A stretch of DNA of 64,000 bases from Adiantum capillus-veneris (lineage: Eukaryota > Streptophyta > Polypodiopsida > Polypodiales > Pteridaceae), in the NCBI GenBank assembly GCA_014529385.2, contig CM043943.1, positions 98,904,355 through 98,968,354 of the forward strand, given 5' to 3'. Position numbers and translations under genes: made by a program. Positions 34,775 to 48,237 of the stretch are shown piece after piece. Each line of letters begins with the position of its first letter. Positions within the stretch are counted from its first letter, which is position 1. The notes below the pieces were generated by a model. That model had not been told where the DNA came from. It saw nothing but the letters and a program-made list of their open reading frames with translations, and searched no databases.

Positions 34775-34814
<40 letters not shown>

Positions 34815-35325
34815 GAAGAAGAGAGTTTTAACGTCGTAGGAAACTATCCCAAAAGACGTTAAAGATTAGGTTAGATGTAGACTTACGTTAAATTAGATTT
34901 AGGTTTATTTTTAGTTAGATTTACGTTTATTTAGATTTACGCTTATTTACGTTAGATCGAGTCCACGCAAGAATTACTTACGGTTTAGGGTTTAGAGTTA
35001 GATGAACAGTGAAAAGATCTACTGTGAAAAGATGTTAAGATGCTGTGAAGTGCTACAGCTAGAGAAGAGGCAAAGGGGTTTTGTCCACTACATGCAGTAT
35101 CATGTAGACGTGGGTGTGTAGATTTCTTGTACCCACAAATTTAGGTATTGACCAATAAAGACGAGATTATAACCCGGTGGTTCTGATCTCCGTGCACCTC
35201 TAGACCGAGGTGTGCGGGGATTGGACATGACTAGAGAATGTGAGGTAAAGAGAGAGAGAGAGAGACGAAGAATACCAATAGAATATTAAATTTGTTGTCC
35301 AGGTTATAAGATTTTTATCCTCATT
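34774..35325 (+). other. CACTA region upstream of the transposase: no gene
   Basis: A CA array (about 34776-34812), the second copy of the AACGTCGTAGG repeat, and AT-rich text leading to the transposase start. A promoter for the transposase may lie here, but I see no decisive TATA box. Confidence 0.5.
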
Positions 35326-37423
35326 ATGAGTAGTGACGAGGATGTGGGACCGTCCAACCGAAACACCTATCGCTCAACGAGGGTCTTATGTCCTTGTAAT
35401 CAATGCAAGCATGCTGTGCGACGGACAAGACGTATTTCTTTGCAGCACGTTCGCGAATTTGGCGAGTTCGATCCATCTATTATAGATCGAGTTGTTGCCA
35501 ATTATAACTCGTCGGACTCTGACGCTGGCCAACAAGCAGCAATCTTGCAACCCAATAGACGTGTTCGCAGGCGCTTTGGTCAAGCAGCATATGTGAGGCC
35601 ACAAGATGTAGCCTCTGACAGCTCGGGGGATGATCATGCAGAGCACATTCCCAACGAGGCAATGTTTGAGCCCGAGATTGATGAAATGATCGAGACGATC
35701 ATGGATTCAGAAAGGCTTATCTATGATGATATGAAAAGTGAAGCCGATACGCCATTGTATAATGGAGCACGTATGTCTAGATTGAAAGCACTCATGGTTC
35801 TTCTCAACATGCAGGCAAAGTTTGGATGGAGTGACACTAGCGTCACAACGCTTTTCAGGTGATCTATTACAATTAGTTTAATACTTTAATAAAACTCTAA
35901 ATGTATAATGATCTGATAGATTTTTACACGACTGTATCGTATTTTTATGTTGTGTAGATTGCTGAAAGAGCACATACTACCAACTGACAATGTGATGCCA
36001 GATTCCCGAGATGAAGCAAGAAAGATTTTGCGAAACTTGGGGATGGATTACAATGCTATCCACACTTGTCCTAATGACTGCATTCTTTTCAGAGGGGAAT
36101 ACATAGACATGGAGAAGTGTCCAAAATGCGATTCCAAAAGATATCGAGTAGATCTCCACGGGACAAAAATTCCACAAAAGGTTTTGCGACATTTTCCTCT
36201 GCTTCCTCGCATCAAGCATTTCTTCGAATGTAAGTCCATGGCCGCCCTAGCATCATGGCATGAGGAGAATAAATCTTCGGATGGTGTGCTACGAATTCCT
36301 GCAGATTGCGCAGCCTGGAAACATATAGATGGAACATGGTCGGATTTTGCCAGGGAAGCTCGAAATTTGCGCTTAGGCCTGGCTATGGATGGCGTAAATC
36401 CATTTGGTCAAAGATCAACATCTTACAGTGTATGGCCCGTTGTCATCGTCAACTACAACATTCCCCCGTGGTTGACTACGAAGAAGGGGCACCTATGGCT
36501 AAGCTTGATTGTGCCAGGGCGATATAAAGTGGGGAATATGGATGTGTATCTTCGTCCAGTATTGGAAGAGCTACAACAATTGTGGATTGGCATAGAGGTG
36601 GTGGATATGAGCCGACACACAGGACGACGGAATGCTTTGATCAGAGGCATTCTAATGTGGACCATGCATGACTATCCCGGTCTAACAGAATGCTCAGGTG
36701 ATCTATTGACACTCCTCACTCAGACACTGTAAATCTTGTTTTTTCCCATAGTTGATCTATTATCATGTGTATACATGCAGGGCTTCAAACAAGTGGATAC
36801 AGAGCATGTGTCACATGTGGACCTAGACTGAATGCACGTAGGGCACCCTCACTGAAGAAGCAAATCTACGAAGGTCATCAAGCGTATCTTCCAGAGAATC
36901 ATGTGTTACGCGACGGCTTTTTGGGAAGAGAGCCACCAAGGATGTCTGCACAAGCATGGTTAGAGCAGAAGGAGATGTGCGATGACGGATTGCCTCCGGG
37001 GATGAAGAGACTATCTCTATGGTACGAGTTACCATACTGGCCCCGACTCATGATCAATCACTTGCTCGATCCAATGCACATATTCAAGAATGTGGGTAAT
37101 CTACTATGGGACCATCTGACCGGCAAGAAAGATACTTTGGGAGCCAGAGTTGACCTTAGAAATGTGGATCGTATGGAGCAATATTGGCCGCAAACAGCGT
37201 CTGATGGATCGATAAAACTCCCTAAAGCACCATGGATTTTCACAGGAGCCCAAGAACGCAAAGTAAAAGAGACCATTCGATCTTTGCGGACCCCCACTGG
37301 CGTAATGCACTCGCTCCGAACGTGTTTTACTAAAGAAGGAAAGCTTACCGGTTTGAAGTCACACGATTGGCATAAAATGTGACTGAGGAAGAGTGGGAGT
37401 ACTCTCGGGGTTGCGTGACCAAG
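35326..37423 (+). pseudogene. CACTA TNP2-like transposase, exons 1-3
   Basis: Exon 1 (35326-35858) gives MSSDEDVGPSNRNTY, an acidic middle and MSRLKALMVLLNMQAKFGWS. Exon 2 (35958-36697) has YNAIHTCPNDCILFRGEY, CPKCDSKRY, GLAMDGVNPFG (the TNP2 D-G-x-N-P motif), SVWPVVIVNYNIPPWL. Exon 3 (from 36781) has SGYRACVTCGPRL, LLDPMHIFKNVGNLLWDHL and GLKSHDWHKM, then TGA. The introns are bounded by GT/AG and keep frame. After SHDWH the text changes directly to VTEEEWEYSRGCVTK in another frame, ending at a GT splice site (37424). TNP2 proteins normally continue much further here, so an internal deletion is likely. TNP2 is the CACTA transposase. Confidence 0.88.
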
Positions 37424-37503
37424 GTAAGTTTGCAATGTACGACTAGCAAGTCACTTTATTTATAAACGTTTGAACGGCCACTCATAATCTTTGTTCGTTG
37501 TAG

Positions 37504-37860
37504 TATAAGTCATACACAGCAGCATGGTGTAAAGGTCGACATTTTAGGGTGGAATGAATCGACAAAAAGCTTTTTACTCAAGATTGTGGAATCATGGCAA
37601 AATTTGAATAGTCTAGTCGACGACTTTCCTCTGATGCAGATCCTGTGGTGGCGAAACTCACTTACTTCGGCACGCTGCAAGAGATTTTGAGGATCGATTA
37701 CAGAGGATTTTTTGTCGACTTGTTCGACGTGCAATGGTTCAAGATAATCATGGAGGGTCTCAACGCTACTGTGCGTAGAGGAGAGTCTGGTTTTCTTGAG
37801 GTGGATTCTACTAAGAAATGGACTGACCTAAGAGACACTTTCGTACTACCCGAGCATTGT
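37504..37860 (+). pseudogene. CACTA transposase 3' part with DUF4216, first half
   Basis: After an AG at 37502-37503, YKSYTAAWCKGRHFRVE is followed by a stop. From about 37645 an open frame reads TYFGTLQEILRIDYRGFFVD LFDVQWF and TKKWTDLRDTFVLPEHC. This matches DUF4216, which usually lies at the C-terminus of TNP2 proteins. The solo LTR interrupts the codon run at 37860. Confidence 0.82.
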
Positions 37861-39451
37861 TGTAACATTTAATGGCCTAAAATCTTATTTGTAGCGGAAA
37901 TTAGCATGAACATAGTGGGCATTTCATTAGAATAGATTCCTAATGAGAATTACAAGAGTGCTTGGGTGGAGAGAGCAACAAAAAGCATAACACCTAGTTA
38001 GATAGCATCGACAATACTTTCAAAAGAGAGAGCAATTAAGCTATTGACAACAGTTGAGGACCGGATTTGCATGGAGCCGGTCCCCCCTCCAAAAGGCTTT
38101 GTATTATGGTTTCTCCCATCAAGAGAGACATTGTACAATACAATTCTTTGTGTTCCTTCAAGACTAGCTAGTGCAATGAAGATGGAAGCTTCATACACCA
38201 AGCAAAACACTTAATCAAACACAACTTGAATTATCCCCGTTCTCAGACCCAAGACCTCACACACCTTCGAAGATGGTGAGAGCTAGCAGGGTATGAGAGT
38301 AGATTGAGAGGAAAAAGAAGTATCTTACGAGAAAGAAGTACATCTCCTCACATAATCACTCATATTAGCATAGCTTAGCTTAGTAATTAGCTTGGTAGAG
38401 AAGATGAGCATGCATTGAAGCTTGGCTCTTGGTTGGATTTGCATCCACATGCCAAGAGAGTGTTGATGTAGGCTTCTATCTCACAAGCTTGGAGTAGGTG
38501 ATGAGCTCTCCATTAAAGCTTGGGAGGAGATAGAGTATTTTCCCTTCACACATGGTCAAGTGTGAGAGTGTGAGTGTCCATGCCAAGCAAAAATCAGCCC
38601 CCTCTCTCTCTTGGGCGAGCCCTAGCTGCTAAGTTAGTCTGGCTTTTGCCTCATTGGACCTCCCCAGGTCAAGCCAATAGGGATTAAGCAGCATAAGTGA
38701 TAGCCTTCTGACATGTGTCCCCCTTTCCCCTTTTGTGAGAGCTTTAGATAATTAAATAATTAAACTAAACTCTCATTGGACCCTTTTGCCTCCTGGCCAA
38801 TAGGAATCAGGCAAGCCATGGGGCTCCTGAATGCTCATTGGACCCCTTGGGAGACTGCCCAATAGTCTTCTAGGACACTTAATTCTTATTGGTTTCTTTT
38901 ATTAAATGTTTTTAAATTAATTAAACTAGATTTACTCTAGCCTAATTCTCATTGGTCCACTTCAAGGGTCTTCCAATAGGAATTGGGCATACCTTGTGGG
39001 CATCTGGCCTAGGGAGCTGACATGTGTCCCTCATTCCCTTTGTGTAAAGGGAGCCTGTGTGTGTGTGTGTGGCTTTCTCTCTCATCTCCTAGCTTTGGGG
39101 CTCGCCCCCTCCCATGTAGGGATGTAGAAAGACTTTTTGGGCACACACTAAGCATCCAATTTTCCCTAAGGTTGACCTTTGGACACAACCTTTGAATTTT
39201 GGAACCTTAGCATTTTGGAAGTCTTAATGGGCTGAACCTTAGGGTCTTTTTAGCCCGTTGTTTCACATGGCTCTTTTGCAGATGGCCCCCCCCTTTGGAT
39301 CCCTATTTTCTCTCCTTTGGATCCCTACTGTGGCCGGTCTGCTAACTTAACCAATATTCTAGCTTTTTCTGCCTTGGCACTTCCCCACATTAAATGATCA
39401 GTTTAATATGAGAAAATCATTTAGGAGAATTAGATATTGATTATTATGACA
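37861..39451 (-). mobile_element. Solo LTR of family A inside the CACTA transposase
   Basis: 1591 bp, TGTAACATTTAATGG to TTATTATGACA on the plus strand (minus-sense LTR). It is flanked by the 5-bp target duplication ATTGT (37856-37860 and 39452-39456). No primer site, polypurine tract or coding region adjoins it, so an inserted family A element has recombined out. It resembles the copy 1 subfamily more than copy 2. A short GT run lies at 39055-39070. Confidence 0.92.
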
Positions 39452-39456
39452 ATTGT

Positions 39457-39852
39457 GAACAAGTAAGTATGTAAATAGTTAACATCCCCCTTTTACAAGT
39501 TATGTGCTTGAAAGCTCTCATGTAAGTTATGTGGCTCTGGCAGGTAATATTTCATCCTACAAAGTCTACATCAAACTGGTGGTACGTCATAGAGGTAGCC
39601 CCTCGTAGTGCAAGGACGTATGAAGGCTACCATGTGCCAATCACAACGGCATCAATGGAGGAGATCAGAGAAGATGCTCAATCAGAAGCCGCTGCGGTGG
39701 TGCCAGACGAGCATCAAGATGCTACTACTCTATATGGGGTGCATGCAGAGGAGCTACAAAATGAAACAGAGGAGATGTGTTTAAACGGAGAGCTCTATAT
39801 AGATATAGGAAGTTATGCTGAGTTATGCGAGGATGAGAGAGAGATCTCTTAA
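39457..39852 (+). pseudogene. CACTA transposase final exons (DUF4216, second half)
   Basis: Two codons (Glu-Gln) follow the solo LTR, then a GT (39463) to AG (39543) intron. The last exon (39544-39852) reads VIFHPTKSTSNWWYVIEVAP R, the end of the DUF4216 pattern (QVxY...WxVV), and an acidic tail ending EDEREIS and TAA. Without the solo LTR the codons join in frame across the ATTGT site. Confidence 0.82.
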
Positions 39853-40124
39853 AGCCACAAATATTGTATTTGAACAATTTTGCTCCGTGTTGTAAAAGCT
39901 CTGGCTCTCTAAGTACCTTCCATGGTGTATAACGCTCTTTTCTACTCGCGCTCACATCTTTTGATTGAAAATTCTGAGTTTTCGACTTGCCTCTTCTATC
40001 ACTCAATTCATTGCGTCATTGTATTTATATGCGTCATTACGTCATTGTATTTAATGGTCTTTGCGTCATTGTTTACTCTATTCATTCAATATTAAGTTTA
40101 AATATTCGTGTGTTTAATGCAGGT

Positions 40125-41458
40125 ATGGATGATGAGGAGTTTCTTTCTTCTTTGTCACCGCAGCAGAGACAGTGGTACGTGGAGCGTCATCGCTCTGGCG
40201 CATCATCGCGCGTTCCTACTCCATCCGCATCTCCCTCTCTTTCGGAGCATTCGGCGCGCTCCGAAGCTTCGGCGTCGACGAGACGAGCTTCACACTCGTC
40301 TAGAAACCGGCGCTCTAGTGGTGGCGGTGGCGGTTGTTGTGGGAATTCCGCCACCGATGCCTCCACACCGCCTCGTGTTCGACGAGGCTCTTTACCCTCC
40401 CCTTCTTTGCCCGCCCCCACAACAGCCACAGCATCGCCATCTACGCCAGGTTTTGCACGGCTGACTGTTCCTAGAAGCTACACACCTCTACCTACTCCGC
40501 CAGGAGCCACCCCACTCGACACTCCTCGCTTCGGGGCCCAGACGCCGGTGGAGACACCTGACGTCCGTACCCCCATCGACACGCCGCTAGAGACCCCTAC
40601 CGGGACACCCAGGTTCACGCATCACCGGCCAGAGGGCTTGTCTTACTCCGTCGACTTCAGCGACGGCATCATCATGGATGATGACGGCAAGAAGGTGATC
40701 TCGCGCATGCGTGGTCTTTGCTCTTAGCTGTTTAGACACTACATACTAAACAAATGGAGTGAAGTACCAAGTGATTTAAAAAACAGAGTCATCAGCATAC
40801 TTCATGATGAGTTTCCCGTTCCAACACGGGATCAGCGCTTCAACGAAGACCTGATGAAGATTCGAATGTGCGAATACTGCAAACACAAGCGTTCCGAAGT
40901 GCAAAAAGCAATCAAGAATGGGTGGAATAGGCCAGATTGGCTGGCCAAAGAAGATTGGAAGAATGCGAAGAAAGCAGCGTGCGAGAATCCCGACAAGTGG
41001 AAGCAACAAAAGGATGTAGCCAGAGCGCGAGTAGAGGCAGGGAGCTCGCACCACTTGGGGAGCGGTGGATGGGCATCATTTGAGGCTGATTTTGTAAGTG
41101 TTTTCACATTGCTCTTTATGTTGGATAGTTTAGGGTTTATGAGTTTTTTAATTCTAACATAATGAAATCTTTGTATGTTTTGATAGTGGTCGATGACAGG
41201 ACGTGATCCCACACCGTACGAGCGCGAGTACGCAGGCAGGAAGGGCTTAAACGCCCTGATGGACATTCTCAGTTCTCGCGGCGGCATGGTTAGTATTAGG
41301 GTTTACTTTTTTCTATTTTTTGTATTGTTTTATAAATGTCGTTATATGTTTATACTTACTGAAAGCTGTCTTATTGTCTTTTTTTGCAGAATCCGACAGA
41401 TACGCCGCTTGAAGTGATGAGACATCTGACTAGACGACGTCAGTTTAGCCGTAGCTAG
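40125..41458 (+). pseudogene. CACTA second gene, Transposase_24 / TnpA-like
   Basis: The ATG at 40125 follows an AG splice acceptor (TTTAATGCAGGT), so a 5' untranslated intron is likely. The Ser/Pro/Thr-rich N-terminus (MDDEEFLSSLSPQQRQWYVE, then a TP-rich repeat of PxxTPxxTP type) leads to DFSDGIIMDDDGKKVISRMR. One in-frame TAG is at 40725. The conserved part, NKWSEVPSDLKNRVI, RNEDLMKIRMCEYC-like text (actual: FNEDLMKIRMCEYCKHKR), PDKWKQQKDVARARVEAGSS and HHLGSGGWASFE, matches the plant En/Spm Transposase_24 pattern. Introns at 41094-41186 and 41289-41389 (GT/AG) keep frame to a TAG at 41456-41458. In En/Spm the second protein binds subterminal motifs. Confidence 0.82.
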
Positions 41459-42033
41459 ATAGCATTAGTTTAGGGTTTCTCATAGCTTATGTATCATGAG
41501 ACGGATTTTATACGTCTTTTTGAACCATGTATATTATTACATTTGTCACCGCAGTTTCTTTTGCCAATCAATTCTTTATGCCTATGATGTTGTACAATTG
41601 TCATTATTACATTTGCCAATCAATTCATTTTGCCTATGATGTGTACAATTGTCAATTTTGCAAACAATGCGTCTTGTGGGTGACTATTTTGGGTCTATTA
41701 TCTACCCTTGCACTTTTTTTAAAAAGTGAATCAAGTACAATATGGTTGATGGGTGGCAGGGCATTCAATGCCCTGCCACCAAAAAAAAATTCTCTCGGGC
41801 GTCGCTATAACCGTCGCTATTTATGGCTCTGTAGCGTCGCTATGAGCGTCGCTATAGTCTTCTGTGTAAACGACGCTATAACCGTCGCTATGAGCGTCTC
41901 TATATAGAGACGCTCATAGCGACGCATATAGCGATGCTCTTGTAGCGACGGTTTTAGCGACGCCGGGGGTTTTAAAAACCTAGTGTATTTCCATCGCTAA
42001 CAACGTCACAAGAGCACACAACCTCTTGTAGTG
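41459..42033 (+). repeat. CACTA right arm: subterminal repeats and TIR
   Basis: At 41793-41985 about a dozen GCGTCGCTAT / ATAGCGACG motifs alternate in both orientations, including a near-palindrome around TCTCTATATAGAGA (41905-41920). ACCTCTTGTAGTG at 42021-42033 is the inverted terminal repeat. 41459-41790 holds no gene and probably serves as the 3' untranslated region and terminator of the second gene. Confidence 0.85.
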
Positions 42034-42110
42034 TTTGTGTGTGTCCCAAAAGTCTTTCTCAAAGCCTACAAAGGAGGGGGTGAGCCCAAGAAGTAGGGGA
42101 TGAGAGAGAG

Positions 42111-42166
<56 letters not shown>

Positions 42167-43357
42167 GCTCCCTTTGTACACAAGGGGAAAGAGGGACACA
42201 TGCCCAGATGCCCACAAGGTGTACTCAAATTTTATTGGATGGCCTTGGAGGTGGACCAATGAGGATTAGGCTAGAGTAAGTCTACTTTAATTGATTTTAA
42301 AACACTTAATAAAAGAACCAATAAGAATTAAGCTCTCTAGAAGACTATTGGACAGTCTCCCAAGGGGTCCAATGAGCATTTAGCAGCCCAATGGCTTGCT
42401 TGATTCCTATTGGCCAGGAGGCAAAGGGGTCCAATGAGAGTTTAGTTGAATTTATTAATTACCTAAAGCTCTCACAAAAGGGGTAAGGGGGACACATGTC
42501 AGAAGGCTATCACTTATGCTGCTTAATTTCCATTGGCTGAGGCTGGGGAGGTCCAATAGGGCTGTAGCATGAGCAATTAGCAAGGGGGGTCGACCAAGAG
42601 AGAGAGGGGGCTGATTTTTCAAAGGCATTATTCACTTACACACTCACACAATCTATGTGCATGTGAAGGAAGAAGACTCTCTCTCTCCTTCTCAAGCTTT
42701 AATGGAAAGCTTACCACCTATCCAAGCTTGTGAGAAGGGAGGCCTACCCCAACAACTCTTGGCTTTGGGATGCAAATCCATCCAAGAGCCAAGCTTCAAT
42801 GCATGCTCATCTCCTCTACCATGCTAATTACTAAGCTAAGGTATGCTAATATGAGTGTTTATGTGAGGAGATGCACATTTTTCTCGTAAGAATACTCCTT
42901 CTTCCTCTCAATCTACTCTCATACCCCGCTAGCTCTCACCATCTTTGAAGGTGTGTGAGGTCTTGGGTATGATACCGTGAGGGAATTGATGTTGTGTTTG
43001 ATAAGGGTTTTGCTTAGTGCATGAAGTTTCCATCTTCATTGCACTAACTAGTATTGAAGGAACACAAAGAATTGTATTGTAAAATGTGATCTCTCTTGAT
43101 GGGAGAAACCATAATACGATGCCTTTTGGACGGGGGACCGGCTCCATGCAAATCCGGTCCTCAACTGTTGTCAAATGCTTAATTTCTCTCTCTTTTGAAG
43201 TATTGTTCATGCTATCTAACTAGGTGTCATACTTTTTGTTGCTCTCTCCTCCCAAGCACTCTTGTTATTCTCATTAGGAAGCTATTCTAATGAAATGCTC
43301 ACTTTGTTCATGCTATTTTCCGCTAGCACACAAGTTACTAGACCATTAAATATTATA
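42034..43357 (+). repeat. 3' LTR of family A copy 2, right part
   Basis: Continues the LTR after the CACTA insertion, matching 19542-20807, with a CA array at 42112-42164. The terminus reads ATTAAATATTATA instead of ATTAAATGTTACA, so the canonical CA end is mutated. Confidence 0.88.
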
Positions 43358-43845
43358 AGAACTATCCCAATTGGATCATCAAGTGTTTTCAAAGTCGGTG
43401 GATTGCAGCAAGTTAAAACTTTTTAAGCCAAGATAGAATTCTCACCTGCATCCATATAGTCAAGACAACATATATGTTTGACTTGGTTCGTATGGCAGGC
43501 TTCAAAGAATTTATCAGTTGTTATCCATGTCAAAATTAAAATTTATTAGACTAGCTATTGTCCTGCATATTAAAGTCTCAAGGATTTTTTACCATCATAT
43601 TCTTGCTAGAGTTACTCCATATGTTTTAACTTCTTTTTTATAATAACCATTTACTGTAAAAAATGTCGACTTATCCATATCATTGTATGTACTTCGTTAG
43701 CGTAAAAAGCTTGCATGCAATGCTATGTAATTTCATTTCAAAATATGGTCCGAGGTCGAGCCCTTCAAAGCCAGAATCAATTAGGATTATCACTCGGCCA
43801 AATTTTAGGCCCAATATCAAGAACCATAAGTTATTGAGTCATCCA

Positions 43846-44300
43846 ATAGTCTGCAACAGTTTATGCACATTCATCAACACTACACCATATTCCATAAAGA
43901 ATTCCCTTTGAAAGTATCTGAACTATCAACCCAGAGAAGTACAGGCGAGAGCCAGAGAAATACCAGCTAGAGCTAGAGAAGTATCAGCCAGAGCTACAAC
44001 TAGAGCCATCCAAAAAGCAGGCCACCTCAAGTCATTCCCAAAAATAGCCAGTTTATGGAGAGGAGAGTTTATTCTAAAAATTGATTATTCATATCTAGAG
44101 ACTAGGATTAAAAAGACCAGGATTCTAATACATTTGCAACAGGTATGCACACTCATCATCATTACACAAGATATCATAAAGGATCTCCTTCTGAATAAAA
44201 GCTGAACTATTAGCCCAGGGAAGTGAGAGCCAGGGTCAAAGAAGATTTAGCCAAAGCCAGAGCAGCCATAAAGGAGGCCACCTCAAACCATTCCTAATAT
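43846..44300 (+). repeat. Diverged direct duplication of about 280 bp
   Basis: The left block includes a short purine-rich array of GAGAAGTAC/GAGCCAGAG words. The right block repeats the order with substitutions and small indels. Many differences indicate age. Confidence 0.5.
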
Positions 44301-44937
44301 AGCCATTGTATGAGAGTAGGATCAAGTCGAGGGAAATGACTAGCCATATCCAGAGACCATGCAAAATTGGAAAAATGTGTTGTAGACCAGATCACAGCTA
44401 GCAAAAGACACCTGCTATTGAAATATGGATATCCAATCATAGTTAGCAAGTCAAGGCCACCAGGCCTCCCCATGTTACAAGACTATCCCCATCTCGGTCA
44501 GAATCTTAGTTTATGCCAAAACTTAAGTAGTAAAGTATAAGAAACCAGAATATGTATGTACACATAAGGTTTTTATGGCAGTACCACCACCAAGAACTAG
44601 ATGTAGTGTATATATGAAAAAAAGGAGACTAGATCTAAGCCAGATATCCAACCAACAAGCTGAAGGTCAGATTTATTGTAAGTGAAAGCAAACAGTCTCT
44701 CAGTAAAGCATCAAAACCAGAATATACATATGGTTTACATATATTTTATGGTAGCATCATCACTAGATGTAGTGGAATATGAAAGTAAAAAAACCATATC
44801 TAAGCCAAACATCCAAGCAACCAGCTGTAGGTCAAATTTTTTGTTTAGTTAAAGCAAGTAATTTCCTCCATATCACAAAATCCTACCATACTTAGGTAGT
44901 AAAGCACCAAAGAACCAGACCAATACCTATATGTTCA

Positions 44938-45000
44938 AGTATCAAAACCATACTAGTATCAAAACCATACTAGTATCAAAACCAGATTAGTACAAAAGCC
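44938..45000 (+). repeat. Three tandem 17-18-bp units
   Basis: TAGTATCAAAACCATAC or a close variant occurs three times in succession, ending at a TAGTACAAAAGCC variant. Confidence 0.75.
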
Positions 45001-46476
45001 AGATTGTTTATATATCTTCTATGGCAACATAACCAACATCGCCACCAGGTTTTCAACACCATACCCATCGCAGGTAGCATGTTTAAGCAAAACACTAATC
45101 TTTCATAATTTTTCATGATACGCTACTACTTCAAAGATTGCATCAAGTAAATTCTCAAGTAAAGTGAGTAGGACTGGAGGCCCAAAAGACCAGTTTATTT
45201 ATTATTTTCAACTCAAAAAGACCAGCAAAAAATCAAATGCTTCCTGTATTGTGTCCAAGCTTCAATTTAACAACTTTCCTTAAAAAAGGCCTTTCTCACA
45301 AAACAGGGCCAGAGTTCAGCCAGTACTAGGAATCCATCTCATCAGTCTAATTATAGGCTGCATATATCAATTTCAAAGAGCAGGACTGTCGAATTTATTT
45401 GGCACGTGTCAGCAACAGCATAGGCTAGGTATCTTTAATCATGAGGCAAGCAAAACATCTCAGATTTTCAAAGTAAAGTCAGTGGGAAAGTCTCCAAAGT
45501 GTCAGAGGATAGCTACGTACAATTCCAATGTCAACTTATTCCCTCTTTCCCCTTTTAACCAATACAATTAAATCTATAGTAACAAGTTGTTTGTAATGTT
45601 GCAAGGGACAGTATAAAACCCAATGCAAAAAAAAACCCAAATCATAACTGCTTATCTTGTATGCTAAAAAGAAAAAGACAAAAAGAAACCCAAGTCTAAG
45701 TGAAGGGAGAAGAGACCCTCACCTTGATACAGGGGCAAAGGAAGGGTATATGTCAACAAGGAGGCATATCAACAGTCGATACCCAAAGGGTAAGCTAAGT
45801 ACTGCCACACCATTCAAGCTCTTAGCCACAGGACCTTCTTTATAGGAGGGTTGGATGATTATACCAAGCGGTGGATGCCACAAAGTCCGTGCCAAGCCAC
45901 CCGGCATCAAGCTCGATTCTCAGATCAAGAAGTGTCGTGAAGAACCATGAGTGAAAGGGGAAGAGTCCCCTCGCGACAGAGTGTATATGCTTTATGCCAG
46001 AAGGGAAGAAGACCTAGTTTTTAACTTCCTTTAAGGGTTAAACAATTTTAGGGATTGTTCCCACTGAGCCTGTGTTAAAAAATTGGTTCTCTACACCATA
46101 CAAACCAAGATAGCAGTGTAAGTAATAGTTGATATCAAGGACCCAATTGGAATCACCTTATGAGGTAATTTATAAGTGTGGCAACAGACATTGAATAAAA
46201 AACCTTGTATCGATTTATGCCAGAAGGATAAATTAAAGGTACTCCTTCAACTAAGCAAACCAAGATAGCATAGTAAGCCAGCAACAACAGGAAATTCAAA
46301 TCTTAGTTTAGTAATTTCAAACTTCAAGGTGGAGAACTTTATGCTAAGAGTAGGCTACTAGTTAACTGCCAATAGTGTGTTGGGTAAAGTATCAGTTATA
46401 TACCTAGTTTGGGTAGTATTACCAATAGGTTGAGCTAGTGTAAATAGAACTAGCAATCATGGTCAGATGATATGAC

Positions 46477-47900
<1,424 letters not shown>

Positions 47901-48195
47901 AGGCCTTACATAGGACATGCCTAAGCACCGTCGGAGGCACTGCCACCACCTAAGACCTTATCGTTGTATACTATAAGTAAGAGCAAGTGAGACCCACCAT
48001 AGGCGGGTCGCATGAGCTAGTTATTATATAATTCTTTTCAATAGCCTTTATGAAGGCCATAGTGAACTTTCACCTTGTTTTCCCTAGTATTAATGACATT
48101 ATAGTGGTTGGGTAGCAGTCATGTAACTTATTAGGGATACAAAGTTTCCCCTTGTACTAGAAAGAGAATTAGAAGAGTAACGATTAAGATTTTTT

Positions 48196-48237
48196 GGCCT
48201 GCTAAAGGCCTTAGTGCACTATGGGTGAAGGTCATCC
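48196..48237 (+). repeat. Short dispersed motif (copy 3)
   Basis: GGCCTGCTAAAGGCCTTAGT then GCACTATGGGTGAAGGTCAT. The GGCCT/AGGCC hairpin is intact. This is the best-conserved copy. Confidence 0.55.

Larger units (their letters stand above)
33255..42036 (+). mobile_element. CACTA (En/Spm-like) DNA transposon
   Basis: Terminal inverted repeats CACTACAAGAGG lie at 33258-33269 and, inverted, at 42022-42033. The flanking 3-bp target duplication TTT (33255-33257 and 42034-42036) restores the uninterrupted LTR sequence seen at 19545. Subterminal arrays of GCGTCGCTAT-type motifs occupy both ends. Inside are a TNP2/DUF4216-type transposase pseudogene with spliced exons, a second transposase gene (Transposase_24-like), a captured HIPP fragment, and a family A solo LTR. 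Length 8,776 bp, or about 7.2 kb without the solo LTR. Confidence 0.93.
19243..43357 (+). mobile_element. Chromovirus-type Ty3/gypsy element, family A copy 2, carrying three insertions
   Basis: 5' LTR (19243-20807), tRNA-iMet primer site, leader, gag, protease, RT, RNase H, integrase and chromodomain lie in standard gypsy order on the plus strand up to about 32600. A polypurine tract and 3' LTR (32956-33257 plus 42034-43357) follow. Insertions are a 611-bp solo LTR in gag, a 5.88-kb Copia element in integrase, and an 8.78-kb CACTA element in the 3' LTR. Without them the element would be about 8.8 kb. All frames have stops. The 3' LTR terminus (TATTATA for TGTTACA) is mutated and I find no clear target duplication. 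Copy 2 is more decayed and presumably older than copy 1. Confidence 0.88.
43358..46470. other. AT-rich non-coding stretch with diverged duplications
   Basis: Open frames are short and carry no recognised domain. Two related blocks lie at about 43860-44010 and 44140-44290 (both contain a TGCACACTCATCA-like phrase, CATAAAG, GAACTAT.AGCCCAG and a run of GAGAGCCAG words). Further on there are paired phrases about 'cagatatccaa-caacaagctg...aggtca' near 44640 and 44805. It may be an old decayed repeat. Confidence 0.6.

Noticed and set aside
40845-40880. CTGATGAAGATTCGAA as a hammerhead core
   Set aside because: It lies in the coding sequence of the CACTA second gene and lacks pairing stems and a proper GAAA.
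43340-43365. Target duplication for family A copy 2 (GGAAT at 19238-19242)
   Set aside because: The right flank reads AGAAC after a mutated LTR end. The partial match is too weak to claim.
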